Shown here: positions 7,629 through 16,759 of the stretch, in pieces
Layout of the letters: each line of letters starts with the position of its first letter
Position numbering within the stretch: the first letter of the stretch is position 1
NCBI RefSeq assembly: GCF_900102345.1
Contig: NZ_FNKB01000001.1
Coordinates: 1,798,001 to 1,862,000 of the forward strand
Length of the DNA stretch: 64,000 bases
Direction: 5' to 3'
From: Leucobacter chromiiresistens
GTDB taxonomy: Bacteria > Actinomycetota > Actinomycetes > Actinomycetales > Microbacteriaceae
Position numbers and translations under genes: made by a program
The notes under the pieces: model-generated
The model's database searches: none
Told to the model about the DNA's origin: nothing
The model's input: the letters and a program-made list of their open reading frames with translations, nothing else

Positions 7629-9466
7629 CGACCGACCGCCCCGCGCCCCGCCACGCGCTCGTCTTCGGCGCCTCCGGCTTCGTCGGCCGGCACCTCGTGC
7701 TCGCGCTCGCCGCAGCCGGCGCGCGCGTCACCGCCGCGGTCCGCACTGCGGCCTCGCAGGAGCGGCTGCAGCGCTGGCTCGTCGAGCACGGATTGCACGA
7801 GCACGTCGGCTTCACCCTCGCCGACTTCCATGCGCCCGCGATCGTGCACGATGAGGCTGCGGCGCGCACCCGCATCACCGAGATCCACAACTGCGCCGGA
7901 ACGTACCGGTTCGGCATGTCCGCAGCCGAAGCGCGCGAGGCGAACGTGGGCATCGTCGAGCGCATCGTCGACTTCGCCGCCTCGCTGCCGAAGCTCGAAC
8001 GTCTCGTGCACATCTCGGGCTACCGGGTCGGCGGGCAGGATCCCGCGTCGATTCCCTGGCCCGAGGAGGCCCGGGCCCGACGCTATCGTCGGCTGGGGGC
8101 CTACGAGGCCTCGAAAGTGGAGTCGGATGCGGTGCTGCAGGCCCGCGCGCGCGAGCGCGGCGTACCCTTCACCATCGTCAATCCCTCGAGTGTCATCGGG
8201 CACAGTCTCACCGGGGAGACGGATCAGCTCATCGGCCTCGCCTCCACCGTGCAGCAGCTGTGGGCGGGGAGCACTCGGGCGCTGCCGGGGAACGACACGA
8301 CCTTTCTGCCCGTCGTCACGGTCGACTACCTGGCCGCGTTCATGGCGGCCGCCGCCACCGATGCGCGGGCTGTCGATCAGTCGTACTGGGTGCTCGACGA
8401 GCGCACCCCTCCACTTCCGGTGATGCTCGCCGACCTCGCCGAGCATCTCGGCGTCGCCGCGCCGCGCCTGCGCGTGCCCGTCGCCGTGATCAAGCGTCTT
8501 CCCCGGTGGGCGACGGGCGCGGACCCGGAGACGCTCACCTTCCTCTCGGCCGACCGCTACCCGACCCGCTCGGCGAACGAGCTGGCCGAGCGCCACGGTC
8601 TGCGTCAGCCCGACGTCACCACTGCTCTGCAGCGGTGGGCCGACTACCTGGCGGCTCGCCGGTTCGACGTGTCGGAGGCGGGGGCGGGCGCGGAGGACGG
8701 GCCGGCTGCGGGCCCGGGTGCGCGCAGCGTCGACTCCGCGGGGGGCGTGCGCTCCTTCGCGCTCGGGCGCGCGAACGCCTCGAGGCTCGTGCTCCCGGGC
8801 CTGCCGACGAACGCCGACACGTGGGCGCCGATCGCCGCGGATCTCGATGCTCGGGTGGTCGACCTGCCCGGCATCGGGTTGAGCGGCTCGGCGGGGCGTC
8901 CGGGCTCGGTGGGGCAGGAGTGGGATCGCTGGCTGTCGGCGGTCGTCGGCGAGCGGACCGTCGACCTCGTGGGGCACTCGCTCGGCGCCGCCGCTGCCGT
9001 GATGATCGCGGACCGGCACCCGGATCAGGTGCGGTCGCTCACGCTGGTGGCGCCCTTCTTCCTGCAGCCCGCGCCCCGTCCCGCCGCGACGCAGCGGCTC
9101 GCCGTGCGACCGTATCTCCGGTTCGCATCGGCGGCTTCGCTCTCGCGGATGCTCACCGGGGATCGGGGCGCTGCGCGCCTCCTCGCCTCGACGGCCGCAG
9201 ACCTCAGACGCCGCGGTGCGCGCGCCGTCGCGAGGTACCTGCGGCAGGCCGCCTCGCCCGCCTGGCGGGAGGAGCTGCGAGCGATGCTCGACCGCTACGC
9301 CGGCCCGGTGCTCATCATCGTGGGCGAACGGGATCCGCTCGACGCGGCTCTCGCGCCGGAGCGGGCGAGACGCAGCGTCGTCGTGGGAGGTGCCGGGCAC
9401 CACCCCCATCTGACGCACCCGGAGGAGGCCGCCCGGCTCATCGCCGACGTCGTCGCAGCGACGTGA
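7625..9466 (+). CDS. Fusion of extended SDR (epimerase-like) with alpha/beta hydrolase
   Basis: The 613-residue protein joins two enzymes. Residues 1-340 form an extended SDR with GASGFVG at 15-21 and YxxxK at Y160/K164. A glycine/alanine-rich linker spans about 345-372. Residues about 373-613 form an alpha/beta hydrolase with the nucleophile elbow GHSLG (S452), a late acid in GERDPLD and a histidine in GAGHHPHL. Both active sites look complete. The start overlaps the tetR stop. An oxidoreductase followed by ester or lactone hydrolysis of the same compound is a reasonable inference; the substrate is unknown. Confidence 0.85.
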   Translation: MTTDRPAPRHALVFGASGFVGRHLVLALAAAGARVTAAVRTAASQERLQRWLVEHGLHEHVGFTLADFHAPAIVHDEAAARTRITEIHNCAGTYRFGMSAAEAREANVGIVERIVDFAASLPKLERLVHISGYRVGGQDPASIPWPEEARARRYRRLGAYEASKVESDAVLQARARERGVPFTIVNPSSVIGHSLTGETDQLIGLASTVQQLWAGSTRALPGNDTTFLPVVTVDYLAAFMAAAATDARAVDQSYWVLDERTPPLPVMLADLAEHLGVAAPRLRVPVAVIKRLPRWATGADPETLTFLSADRYPTRSANELAERHGLRQPDVTTALQRWADYLAARRFDVSEAGAGAEDGPAAGPGARSVDSAGGVRSFALGRANASRLVLPGLPTNADTWAPIAADLDARVVDLPGIGLSGSAGRPGSVGQEWDRWLSAVVGERTVDLVGHSLGAAAAVMIADRHPDQVRSLTLVAPFFLQPAPRPAATQRLAVRPYLRFASAASLSRMLTGDRGAARLLASTAADLRRRGARAVARYLRQAASPAWREELRAMLDRYAGPVLIIVGERDPLDAALAPERARRSVVVGGAGHHPHLTHPEEAARLIADVVAAT

Positions 9467-9527
9467 GGCGCCCGGCGCGCGCCGCCGCGCTGCCGCACGC
9501 CGGGCGTCGGTCGGCGCTCGCGCCCCG

Positions 9528-9854
9528 CTACCGCACGCCGGGGTTCTCGCGCAGATACTTCACGGCGTCCTCCTCGCTGATCGCCATCAGTCCGCGCGAC
9601 GTGTGCGAGATCGCGTTCAGCGCGACGACCCAGGCCTTGCTGATCTTCGGCTCGCGGCTCCCCGAGAAGTGGAACGCGATCGGCGAGTGCGGGGAGATCC
9701 ACACCGACATCTCGGTGTCGGCGAGGCACTGCGGGTGCCAGGTGAGGAAGAAGCACTCCATCTTCATGAGCTTGCGCTCGACGACGACCTGCAGATGCGC
9801 GAGCAGCCGATCCTCGAATTCGTACATGGTTCCGCCGTACACCAGGTGACCCAT
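9528..9854 (-). CDS. DUF7882-like small protein, copy 3
   Basis: This 108-residue paralogue of 615-944 has near-identical landmarks: MGHLVYGGTMYEFEDRLLAH, K-L-M-K-M-E-x-F-F, ISPHSPIAFHFSGSR and SEEDAVKYLRENP. It is closer to copy 1 than to copy 2. The start at 9854 follows GAAAGGA in the transcript; an upstream in-frame reading to 9908 has no support. It sits alone beside tRNA-Arg. Function unknown. Confidence 0.8.
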   Translation of the reverse strand: MGHLVYGGTMYEFEDRLLAHLQVVVERKLMKMECFFLTWHPQCLADTEMSVWISPHSPIAFHFSGSREPKISKAWVVALNAISHTSRGLMAISEEDAVKYLRENPGVR

Positions 9855-9919
9855 CGGGTGTCCAGTCCTTTCGTTCCGACCACCCACCCACTCGCGAGCG
9901 TATCGCATGAACGAGAAAA

Positions 9920-9947
9920 GGCTCCCACCGCCGAAGCGGTGGAAGCC
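9920..9947 (-). terminator. Intrinsic terminator of tRNA-Arg
   Basis: GGCTtCCACCGC-TTCG-GCGGTGGgAGCC in the transcript is followed by TTTT. It lies 10 nt past the tRNA 3' end. It is one of the few hairpins here with both a stem and a U-tract. Confidence 0.88.
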
Positions 9948-9957
9948 AGTGCTGCAG

Positions 9958-10030
9958 TGCCCCCGGAGGGAATCGAACCCCCGACCTACGGTACCGGAAA
10001 CCGGCGCTCTATCCCCTGAGCTACGGAGGC
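9958..10030 (-). tRNA. tRNA-Arg, anticodon CCG
   Basis: The 73-nt gene folds as a cloverleaf: acceptor GCCUCCG/CGGGGGC, D-stem GCUC/GAGC, T-arm GGGGG-UUCGAUU-CCCUC, discriminator A. The loop UUCCGGU gives anticodon CCG, reading the arginine codon CGG. CCA is not encoded. The top pair of the anticodon stem (27-43) reads as a C-U mismatch; the other four pairs are intact. Confidence 0.92.
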
Positions 10031-10113
10031 GAGCATGTGCAACCCCACCAGACTAGCGCAATTCCGGAGACGCTCCGCACCAGGGCGGTGCGCGGGGCGC
10101 GTCGGCGCGCCGG

Positions 10114-10119
10114 TAGAAT
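10114..10119 (+). promoter_or_regulatory. -10 box of argS
   Basis: TAGAAT lies 8 nt before the GTG at 10128. The untranslated leader would be at most a few bases. Confidence 0.55.
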
Positions 10120-10127
10120 CGATCCTC

Positions 10128-11798
10128 GTGACGCCACAAGAACTCTCTCAAGCTCTCGCCGCCATTCTCGCCGACCTCTTCGCGGCTCGCGGATCCGACA
10201 TCGAGGTCACCGAGCAGGATACGCAGGTGGAGCGACCGAAGAACCGCGATCACGGAGACTGGGCGTCGAACGCGGCCATGAAGTTCGCGAAGCGCGTCGG
10301 GGCGAACCCGCGCGAGCTCGCCGACGAGATCGTCGCGCGCGCACTGCAGATCGACGGCATCGCGAAGGCGGAGGTCGCCGGGCCGGGGTTCATCAACCTG
10401 ACGCTCGACGCCGCGAGCGCCGGCGAGACGGCGCGGCGCGTGGTCGAGCAGGGGGAGCGCTACGGGCGCTCGGACGTGCTCGCGGGGCAGAACATCAACC
10501 TGGAGTTCGTCTCGGCGAACCCCACCGGGCCGCTGCACATGGGGCACACCCGCTGGGCGGCGCTCGGCGATTCGACGGCGCGGGTGCTGCGCGCCGCCGG
10601 CGCGCAGGTCACGAGCGAGTACTACATCAACGACGCCGGCTCGCAGATGAACAAGTTCGGGCGATCCGTGCTGGCAGCGGTGCTCGGGGAGGATGCTCCG
10701 GAGGACGCCTACCCGGGGGAGTACATCCAGGAGCTCGGGCGCAAGGTGCGCGAGCAGCTCCCGCACGTCGTGGAGCTCGCCGCGAACGACCGGGCGCGCG
10801 CACTCGAAGAGGTGCAGGAGGCGGCCTACCAGACGCAGCTCGCCGAGATCAAGGATTCGCTCGAGCGCTTCAACGTGCACTTCGACGTGTACTTCTCCGA
10901 GCGCTCGCTGCACGAGGAGGGGCCCGACGGATCGCCGAGCCCGATCTCCGCGGCCATCGACCGCCTGCGCGAGCAGGGGTACGTGTTCGAGGAGGACGAC
11001 GCGATCTGGGTGCGCACCACGGCCTTCGGCGACGACAAGGATCGCGTGTTCACCCGCGGCAACGGCGTCTACACCTACTTCGCCGCTGACGCCGCCTACT
11101 ACCTCTCGAAGATGGACCGCGGCTTCGGCGAGAAGATCTACCTGCTGGGCGCCGACCACCACGGCTACATCGGGCGCCTCACGGCGATCGCGGGCGCTGC
11201 GGGCGACAACATCGAGACCGACGTCTCGGTGCTCATCGGCCAGCTCGTGAACCTCGACGGGGCGCGCCTCTCGAAGCGCGCCGGCAACATCATCGAGCTC
11301 GACGACCTGCTCGAGTGGCTCGGGTCGGACGCCCTCCGCTACTGGCTCGCGCGGTACCCGGCCGATTCGCCGTTGTCGCTCGACGGCGAGAAGGTGCGCA
11401 GCCGCACGAACGACAACCCGGTGTTCTACGTGCAGTACGCCCATGCGCGCACGTGCGCGGTGGATCGGAACGCGGAGGCGGCCGGCGTCGACCGCAGCGC
11501 CTTCGCGCCCGAGCTGCTCACGCACGCGACCGAGACGGAGCTGCTCGGCAAGCTGCAGCAGTACCCGGGCATCGTCGCCGGCGCCGCGGAGCTGCGCGAG
11601 CCGCACCGCATCGCGCGCTTCCTCGAAGAGCTCGCAGGGGCCTACCACCGGTGGTACGACAACTGCCGCGTGATCCCGCTGGGCGAGGAGCCCGTCGCCG
11701 ACCTGCATCGCACCCGTCTGTGGCTGAACGACGCCGCGGGCCAGGTGCTGCGCAACGGGCTCGATCTGCTGGGCGTCTCCGCGCCCGAGCGGCTCTGA
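10128..11798 (+). CDS. argS: Arginyl-tRNA synthetase
   Basis: This 556-residue class I synthetase charges tRNA-Arg. The N-terminal tRNA-D-loop domain is followed by the HIGH motif as HMGH (residues 137-140). The KMSKS equivalent is GARLSKRAG, as is usual for ArgRS. The DALR anticodon-binding domain ends the protein. The GTG at 10128 is chosen because it follows a -10 box and begins the conserved N-terminus; an earlier in-frame ATG would run through the promoter. A tRNA-Arg gene is divergent just upstream. Confidence 0.96.
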   Translation: MTPQELSQALAAILADLFAARGSDIEVTEQDTQVERPKNRDHGDWASNAAMKFAKRVGANPRELADEIVARALQIDGIAKAEVAGPGFINLTLDAASAGETARRVVEQGERYGRSDVLAGQNINLEFVSANPTGPLHMGHTRWAALGDSTARVLRAAGAQVTSEYYINDAGSQMNKFGRSVLAAVLGEDAPEDAYPGEYIQELGRKVREQLPHVVELAANDRARALEEVQEAAYQTQLAEIKDSLERFNVHFDVYFSERSLHEEGPDGSPSPISAAIDRLREQGYVFEEDDAIWVRTTAFGDDKDRVFTRGNGVYTYFAADAAYYLSKMDRGFGEKIYLLGADHHGYIGRLTAIAGAAGDNIETDVSVLIGQLVNLDGARLSKRAGNIIELDDLLEWLGSDALRYWLARYPADSPLSLDGEKVRSRTNDNPVFYVQYAHARTCAVDRNAEAAGVDRSAFAPELLTHATETELLGKLQQYPGIVAGAAELREPHRIARFLEELAGAYHRWYDNCRVIPLGEEPVADLHRTRLWLNDAAGQVLRNGLDLLGVSAPERL

Positions 11799-11814
11799 CG
11801 GCGGCGGTCGGCTC

Positions 11815-12582
11815 ATGCACGCGCAGCGGAACGGATCCCGGTGGTGGACGAAGCTGATCATCGTCGTGGTGGTCGTCGGCCTGCTGGCCGGCGCCGCTGA
11901 GCTCGCACTCCGGCTCATCATTCCGGGGGTCGTCGCCGGCGCGGTGCGCTCGCAGCTCGACCTGACCGACGATCATCCCGTCGACGTGGCGCTCGGAGGC
12001 TCTGCGCTGCTCAACGCGTTCCGCGGCGGCGTCGGCGACGTGACGGTCGACGTGCCCGACGCGCCGCTCGTCGAGGGCGTGCAGGCGGATGCGTCGCTGC
12101 GCGCCGACCTGGTGCCGTTCAACCCGACGTCGGGCGAGATCTCCGACGGCTCCGTCGAGCTCCGCCTGGATCAGGAGCAGCTCGGTCCGGTCATCGAGAC
12201 GGTGACGCAGGGCGTCGCCCAGTCCGGCGAGGTGCGCGACGGCGAGCTCGTGGTCGGCCGGGCGCTGGAGGCGTTCGGCCAGCAGGTCAGCGTCTCGGCG
12301 CGTCTCGGCCTGCAGGTGGTCGACGGCGCGGTCGAGATCACCCCGCTGGGGTTGCAGGCCGCGGGCTTCGACTTCTCGGCCGAGCAGCTCGCCCAGGCCA
12401 CCGGAACGCTGCTCGACCCCATTCTGCAGCCGCAGACCGTGTGCGTCGCCGACCAGCTGCCGGTGGGGGTGACGCTCACCGACATCGTGCTCTCGAGCAC
12501 GGGCTCGGTGACCGTGCGCGCCGACCTCGCTCCCGGCATCCTCTCCGACCCCGAGCAGCAGCAGCCGGGCGTCTGCGGCTGA
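11815..12582 (+). CDS. LmeA-family lipid-binding protein (DUF2993)
   Basis: The 255-residue protein has one N-terminal membrane segment (residues about 12-37) and an extracytoplasmic region with repeated D-V-x-V-D-V-P strands and L-R-A-D-L-V-P. This is the pattern of DUF2993/LmeA, a periplasmic phospholipid-binding protein linked in mycobacteria to lipomannan elongation. It follows argS by 16 nt and probably shares its transcript. Two cysteines near the C-terminus could form a disulfide. It ends 1 nt before the convergent PucR-type gene. Confidence 0.75.
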   Translation: MHAQRNGSRWWTKLIIVVVVVGLLAGAAELALRLIIPGVVAGAVRSQLDLTDDHPVDVALGGSALLNAFRGGVGDVTVDVPDAPLVEGVQADASLRADLVPFNPTSGEISDGSVELRLDQEQLGPVIETVTQGVAQSGEVRDGELVVGRALEAFGQQVSVSARLGLQVVDGAVEITPLGLQAAGFDFSAEQLAQATGTLLDPILQPQTVCVADQLPVGVTLTDIVLSSTGSVTVRADLAPGILSDPEQQQPGVCG

Positions 12583-12583
12583 G

Positions 12584-14017
12584 TCAGAGGCCGATCGCGC
12601 GCAGCGCCAGCCACGCGGCGGAGCGGTCGTCGGCGCGCGCGAGATCCAGCCCGGTGAGGGCCTCGGCGCGGCGGATGCGCGCGACGAGCGTCTGACGGTG
12701 GATGCCGAGCCTCGCCGCGCTCGCCCGATGCGCTCCGTTCTCGGCCAAGAAGACGTGCAGGGTGCGCGCCAGATCGTCGTGCTGCCCGCGGGTCTCCGCG
12801 AGCGGCTCGAGCAGAGCGGTCAGCCGGGAGCCGGTCGCGGCGTCGAGCGCTGAGAGCACCAGCCGCACGGACGGCAGTTCGCCGTAGCGCGCGGTCGGCC
12901 TGCCGTCGTCGAGTGCGGCGTCGAGCGCCTGGTGGGCCTGCGCTGCGGTGCGGGCGAGGGACTGGGCGGGCGCGGGATCGCCGACCCCGATGTGCACGCG
13001 CAGCCCGGCGACGGGCGCGAACGAGGCGACGCGCTCGATCAGCTCGTCGACGAGATCGTCGCGCACGAATCCGCGGATGTGCCCGTGGTCCGCCGCGAAG
13101 ACGTGCTCCGCGCCGAGCTCGTCGAACCAGCGCCGGAGCAGGCGCTCGAGGTCGATGGTGCGGGTGCGGGTGCCCAGCTCGAACGCGGTGAGGGTGCGCT
13201 CGTGCACGCCCCAGCGGTGCAGCAGCGCCTCCGCGCGCGGCCCGCCGTCGACGAGGATGTCGATGAGGGCCCCGCGCCCCAGGTGCTCCGTCAGGGACGG
13301 GTCGTGACTGCGCAGCAGCAGGTCGAAGAGGGCTGCGGCGAGCGATGAGAGGTCACGGGCGTGGCTGGTGCGGCTCGACCGGGTGGCGATGACGAGCGAT
13401 CCGGCGAGATCCTGCTCCGAGCCGACGCGGTGCAGTTGCAGGCCGTCGTGGCGCACGCGCACCGGCCGCCCGAGCGCGAAGGCGGCCGCGTCCGAGACGT
13501 GCAGCCGCCCGGCGCCGGCGCTCGCGATGACCTGCCCGTGGGCGTCGAGCAGCACGGCCCATCCGTCGATGCGGCGGGCGAGCTCGGCGATCACGGCGGT
13601 GACCCCGCCGCGTCTCGCGACCTGCGTCAGCACGTTCATGCCCGCGGTGACGAGCCGGTCGGCCGCGGCGCGGTCATCGGCGATGAGGGCGCGGAGGGCG
13701 GTGTGCAGGGCGGGTCCGGCGAGGGCGGTGCCGAGGATCGCGGTCATGCCGCGCGCTGCGAGCCGTGCGCGCAGCGCGGCGTCGTCGTCGGGGGAGACGA
13801 AGACCGCCCCGAGCAGCGCGTCGCCCGACGCCGGCTGCGCGAGGGCGTCGAGCAGCCGTTCGGGGTCTGCCGTGACGAGCGTCGCGTAGGCGGGGTTGCC
13901 GATCACGACGTACTCGTCGAGTGCGGCGACGCCGTCGACGGGGGTGCGCTCGGGGAGCCGGGCGGCGACGCAAGCGCCGCCGACGGCGCGCGCCACCGCG
14001 GAGAGATCGAGGGCCAT
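12584..14017 (-). CDS. PucR-type transcriptional regulator 1
   Basis: The 477-residue protein ends in the PucR C-terminal helix-turn-helix (HRASAARLGIHRQTLVARIRR, near residues 435-455) after a GGDEF-like middle region. The N-terminus is alanine-rich and is not the standard PucR sensor domain. A TACACT box 6 nt before the ATG indicates a leaderless mRNA. The gene is divergent from an alcohol dehydrogenase and an APC permease, which it most likely controls; the inducer may be an amine or amino-alcohol brought in by that permease (inference). Confidence 0.8.
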   Translation of the reverse strand: MALDLSAVARAVGGACVAARLPERTPVDGVAALDEYVVIGNPAYATLVTADPERLLDALAQPASGDALLGAVFVSPDDDAALRARLAARGMTAILGTALAGPALHTALRALIADDRAAADRLVTAGMNVLTQVARRGGVTAVIAELARRIDGWAVLLDAHGQVIASAGAGRLHVSDAAAFALGRPVRVRHDGLQLHRVGSEQDLAGSLVIATRSSRTSHARDLSSLAAALFDLLLRSHDPSLTEHLGRGALIDILVDGGPRAEALLHRWGVHERTLTAFELGTRTRTIDLERLLRRWFDELGAEHVFAADHGHIRGFVRDDLVDELIERVASFAPVAGLRVHIGVGDPAPAQSLARTAAQAHQALDAALDDGRPTARYGELPSVRLVLSALDAATGSRLTALLEPLAETRGQHDDLARTLHVFLAENGAHRASAARLGIHRQTLVARIRRAEALTGLDLARADDRSAAWLALRAIGL

Positions 14018-14023
14018 CGCCGA

Positions 14024-14029
14024 AGTGTA
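14024..14029 (-). promoter_or_regulatory. -10 box for a leaderless PucR-type gene
   Basis: TACACT in the transcript direction ends exactly 6 nt before the ATG at 14017. On the plus strand the site is part of a direct repeat AAGTGT-acc-AAGTGT, which may also be a regulator site. Confidence 0.55.
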
Positions 14030-14178
14030 CCAAGTGTCGATCCGGGTCCGCGAAGATCGGCCGCTGGTGCAGAGACAGGGGGTGCGCGAGATCCGTAGCA
14101 TCCTTACGTCGCCAGCGTGGTCGTACGGGCCCCGCATGCCGGCGATTCGACGCAAGCGAACGAACGAAGGAGTGCAGC

Positions 14179-15282
14179 ATGCAGGCTGTCGTGTTCCGAG
14201 ATCCCGAGACTCGCGCGGAGGTCACCGATGTGACCCTGGCCGCGCCCCGAGCGGGCGAGGTGCGGGTGAAGATCGCCGCCGCCGGCGTGTGCCACTCCGA
14301 TCTGCACGTGAAGCGCGGCGAGTGGGACGCCCCGGCCCCCATGGTCATGGGCCACGAGGGCGCCGGCACCGTCGTCGAGCTCGGCGAGGGCGTCACCTCG
14401 CTCGCCGTCGGCGACCACGTCGTGCTCAGCTGGGTGCCGCCGTGCGGCGAGTGCCGCTACTGCCTGCAGGGGCACGAGGCGCGGTGCCAGAAGGTGGTCG
14501 AGGTGAACAACGCGCACGGGTCGCTGTTCGACGGCACCTCCCGCCTCAGCCGCACCGACGATGGCGAGCCCCTGCGCCACTACCTGAGCGTCTCATCGTT
14601 CGCCGAGGAGGTGGTGGTGCCCGTCTCCGGCGCCATCAAGGTGCGCGACGACGCCCCGCTCGATGTCATCGCGGTCGTCGGGTGCGCAGTCGCGACCGGT
14701 GTCGGGGCGGTGCTGAACACCGCCGGCGTCGAGCCGGGGGCCACGGTGGCCGTGATCGGCTGCGGCGGCGTCGGCCTGAACGTCGTGCAGGGCGCGAAGC
14801 TCGCGGGGGCGGAGCGCATCGTCGCGATCGACATCGTGCCCGAGAAGACGGCGATGGCGCTCCAGTTCGGGGCGACCGACCGCATCGACGCGTCCGAGCG
14901 CGACGCCGTCGAGCAGCTCTTCGATCTGCTCCCCGACGGAGCGGACTACGTCTTCGACGCGATCGGCCGCACCTCGACGACGGAGCAGGCGATCCGCATG
15001 CTCGGTCTCGGCGGCGCCGCGGTGATCGTGGGGCTGCCGCCGACCGGCGCGAAGGCCTCCTTCGAGCCGCTCGTGCTCGCTGAAGCCGACCAGCGCATCC
15101 TCGGCTCCAACTACGGCTCGGTGCGACCCTCCATCGACATCCCCGCCCTCGTCGACCGGTACATGGACGGCCAGCTGAAGCTCGACCCGCTCATCTCGGG
15201 CCGCCGCCCGCTCGCCGAGGCGGCCGAGGCCCTCGACGATCTCGAGACCGGGGGCGTGCTGCGCACCCTCCTCATCCCCTGA
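14179..15282 (+). CDS. Zinc-dependent alcohol dehydrogenase (class III-like MDR)
   Basis: This 367-residue medium-chain dehydrogenase shows catalytic-zinc ligands in GVCHSDLH, GHEGAG and VGC, the structural-zinc cysteines in CGECRYCLQGHEARC, and the NAD motif GCGGVGLN. It resembles enzymes oxidising primary alcohols or thiol adducts of aldehydes. AAGGAG lies 6 nt before the ATG. It is followed 32 nt later by an APC permease and preceded by a divergent PucR-type gene, so all three probably serve uptake and oxidation of one nitrogen-containing alcohol or amine. A different paralogue, the likely mycothiol enzyme, is at 56226. Confidence 0.88.
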   Translation: MQAVVFRDPETRAEVTDVTLAAPRAGEVRVKIAAAGVCHSDLHVKRGEWDAPAPMVMGHEGAGTVVELGEGVTSLAVGDHVVLSWVPPCGECRYCLQGHEARCQKVVEVNNAHGSLFDGTSRLSRTDDGEPLRHYLSVSSFAEEVVVPVSGAIKVRDDAPLDVIAVVGCAVATGVGAVLNTAGVEPGATVAVIGCGGVGLNVVQGAKLAGAERIVAIDIVPEKTAMALQFGATDRIDASERDAVEQLFDLLPDGADYVFDAIGRTSTTEQAIRMLGLGGAAVIVGLPPTGAKASFEPLVLAEADQRILGSNYGSVRPSIDIPALVDRYMDGQLKLDPLISGRRPLAEAAEALDDLETGGVLRTLLIP

Positions 15283-15314
15283 GCGCCCCACCCGCACCGC
15301 ACCGGAAAGCAGTC

Positions 15315-16739
15315 ATGACCACCACAGCACCACGCACCGCCGACGCAGGCCTGAGAGAAGGCGTGATGTCGGGCCCCGAGCTCGCCGCGCAGGCCATCGC
15401 CAGCATCGCTCCGAGCGCCGTCATCGCCTTCACGGCGGCCTCCATCTACCTCGGGGCCGGCAACGGCACCGTGTTCGCCTTCCTCCTCGCCACCATCGTG
15501 ATCCTCTGCGTCGGCTACATCGTCTCGATGTTCGCCCGGCAGCACGCGTCGGCGGGGTCCCTCTACACGTACGTCGCGAAGGGGCTGGGCCCGACCGGGG
15601 CGTTCGCCGCCGGAGTCGCGCTGCTCATCGGCTCGTGGGGCATCGCCGCGGGCTCGCTCGGCGGCGCGATCTCGTACACCTCCGACCTGCTCGGAATCTT
15701 CGGCGTCCCGGCGAGCGGAACGGTGTGGCTCGTCGTATTGGCCGTCGTCATCGGCGGCCTGGCCACGTTCTTCACCATCCGCGGCATCCGCATCTCGGCG
15801 CGGGTCTCGCTCGTGCTCGAACTGGTGTCGGTCGCCATCATCCTGGTGCTGCTCGTCGCAGCGCTCGTCTGGCTCGGGCCCGAGGCGTGGGATCCCGGTC
15901 AGTTCTCGTTCGAGGGCGTGCCGTTCCAGGGAGTCGCGGCCGGCATGGTGCTCGGCATCCTCGGCTTCGTCGGGTTCTCCTCCGCCGACGCCCTCGGGCG
16001 CGAGGCCCGCAACCCCCACACCGCGATCCCGCGCGCCATCATGTGGAGCGCCGTCGCCGTCGGCGTGCTCTACGTCTTCGCCGCGTACACGCAGATCGCG
16101 GTGCTCGGCGACGAGCTCGGCGAGGTCGCGAGCCCGCTGCAGGCCATCGACGAGCGCATCGGCATGCCCGCATGGTTCGCGCCGCTCCTCGTCTTCGGCG
16201 TCGCGGCATCGTTCTTCGCGGTCGTGGTCGCGCCCCTGAACGTCGTCGGGCGCATCGTCTACGTCATGGGCAAGGAGGGCGTCGTGCCCGAGCGATTCGG
16301 CCGCACGCACGCCACGCACCTCACCCCGCACCGCGTGCTGCTCGTCGCCGGCCCCGCCGCGATCGCACTCGACGTCGTCCTGATCGTCGCGGGCACGCAC
16401 CCGATGGACATCGTCGTGTGGGTCGACACCTACGCGACGTACGGGTACATGGTGGCGTACGCGCTCGTCGCCGTCGCCGGCATCGCCTACACGCGGCGCA
16501 ACGGCATGCGGAGCGGGGCGATCACGATCGCGGCGGTCGTCGCCGTGCTCGCGATGGCGTACGTGTTCTTCGCGAACGTGTGGCCGGTGCCGGCGTTCCC
16601 CATCAACATCCTCCCGTACCTGTTCGCCGCCACCATGCTGATCGCCTTCCTCCGCTTCTGGTGGCTCCGCGCGAAGCGCCCCGAGGTGCTGCAGCGCATC
16701 GGCAACACCCACACCGACATGCTCGAGGGCGTCGGCTAG
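15315..16739 (+). CDS. APC-family amino acid/amine permease
   Basis: The 474-residue protein has about 12 membrane segments and the APC hallmark GLREGVMSGPELAAQAIASIAPS near the N-terminus (residues about 12-34). A later GFVGFSSADALGREARNPHTAIPRA corresponds to the conserved sixth-helix region. Such carriers import amino acids or polyamines with protons. It follows the alcohol dehydrogenase in the same direction, and a strong hairpin closes the pair. The substrate is not determined by sequence. Confidence 0.85.
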   Translation: MTTTAPRTADAGLREGVMSGPELAAQAIASIAPSAVIAFTAASIYLGAGNGTVFAFLLATIVILCVGYIVSMFARQHASAGSLYTYVAKGLGPTGAFAAGVALLIGSWGIAAGSLGGAISYTSDLLGIFGVPASGTVWLVVLAVVIGGLATFFTIRGIRISARVSLVLELVSVAIILVLLVAALVWLGPEAWDPGQFSFEGVPFQGVAAGMVLGILGFVGFSSADALGREARNPHTAIPRAIMWSAVAVGVLYVFAAYTQIAVLGDELGEVASPLQAIDERIGMPAWFAPLLVFGVAASFFAVVVAPLNVVGRIVYVMGKEGVVPERFGRTHATHLTPHRVLLVAGPAAIALDVVLIVAGTHPMDIVVWVDTYATYGYMVAYALVAVAGIAYTRRNGMRSGAITIAAVVAVLAMAYVFFANVWPVPAFPINILPYLFAATMLIAFLRFWWLRAKRPEVLQRIGNTHTDMLEGVG

Positions 16740-16759
16740 CGCCGGCTCCGCCGACCATC

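Noticed and set aside
9958..10030. tRNA-Arg as an integration site for a mobile island
   Set aside because: No integrase, no second copy of the tRNA 3' end nearby, and the tRNA keeps its own terminator.
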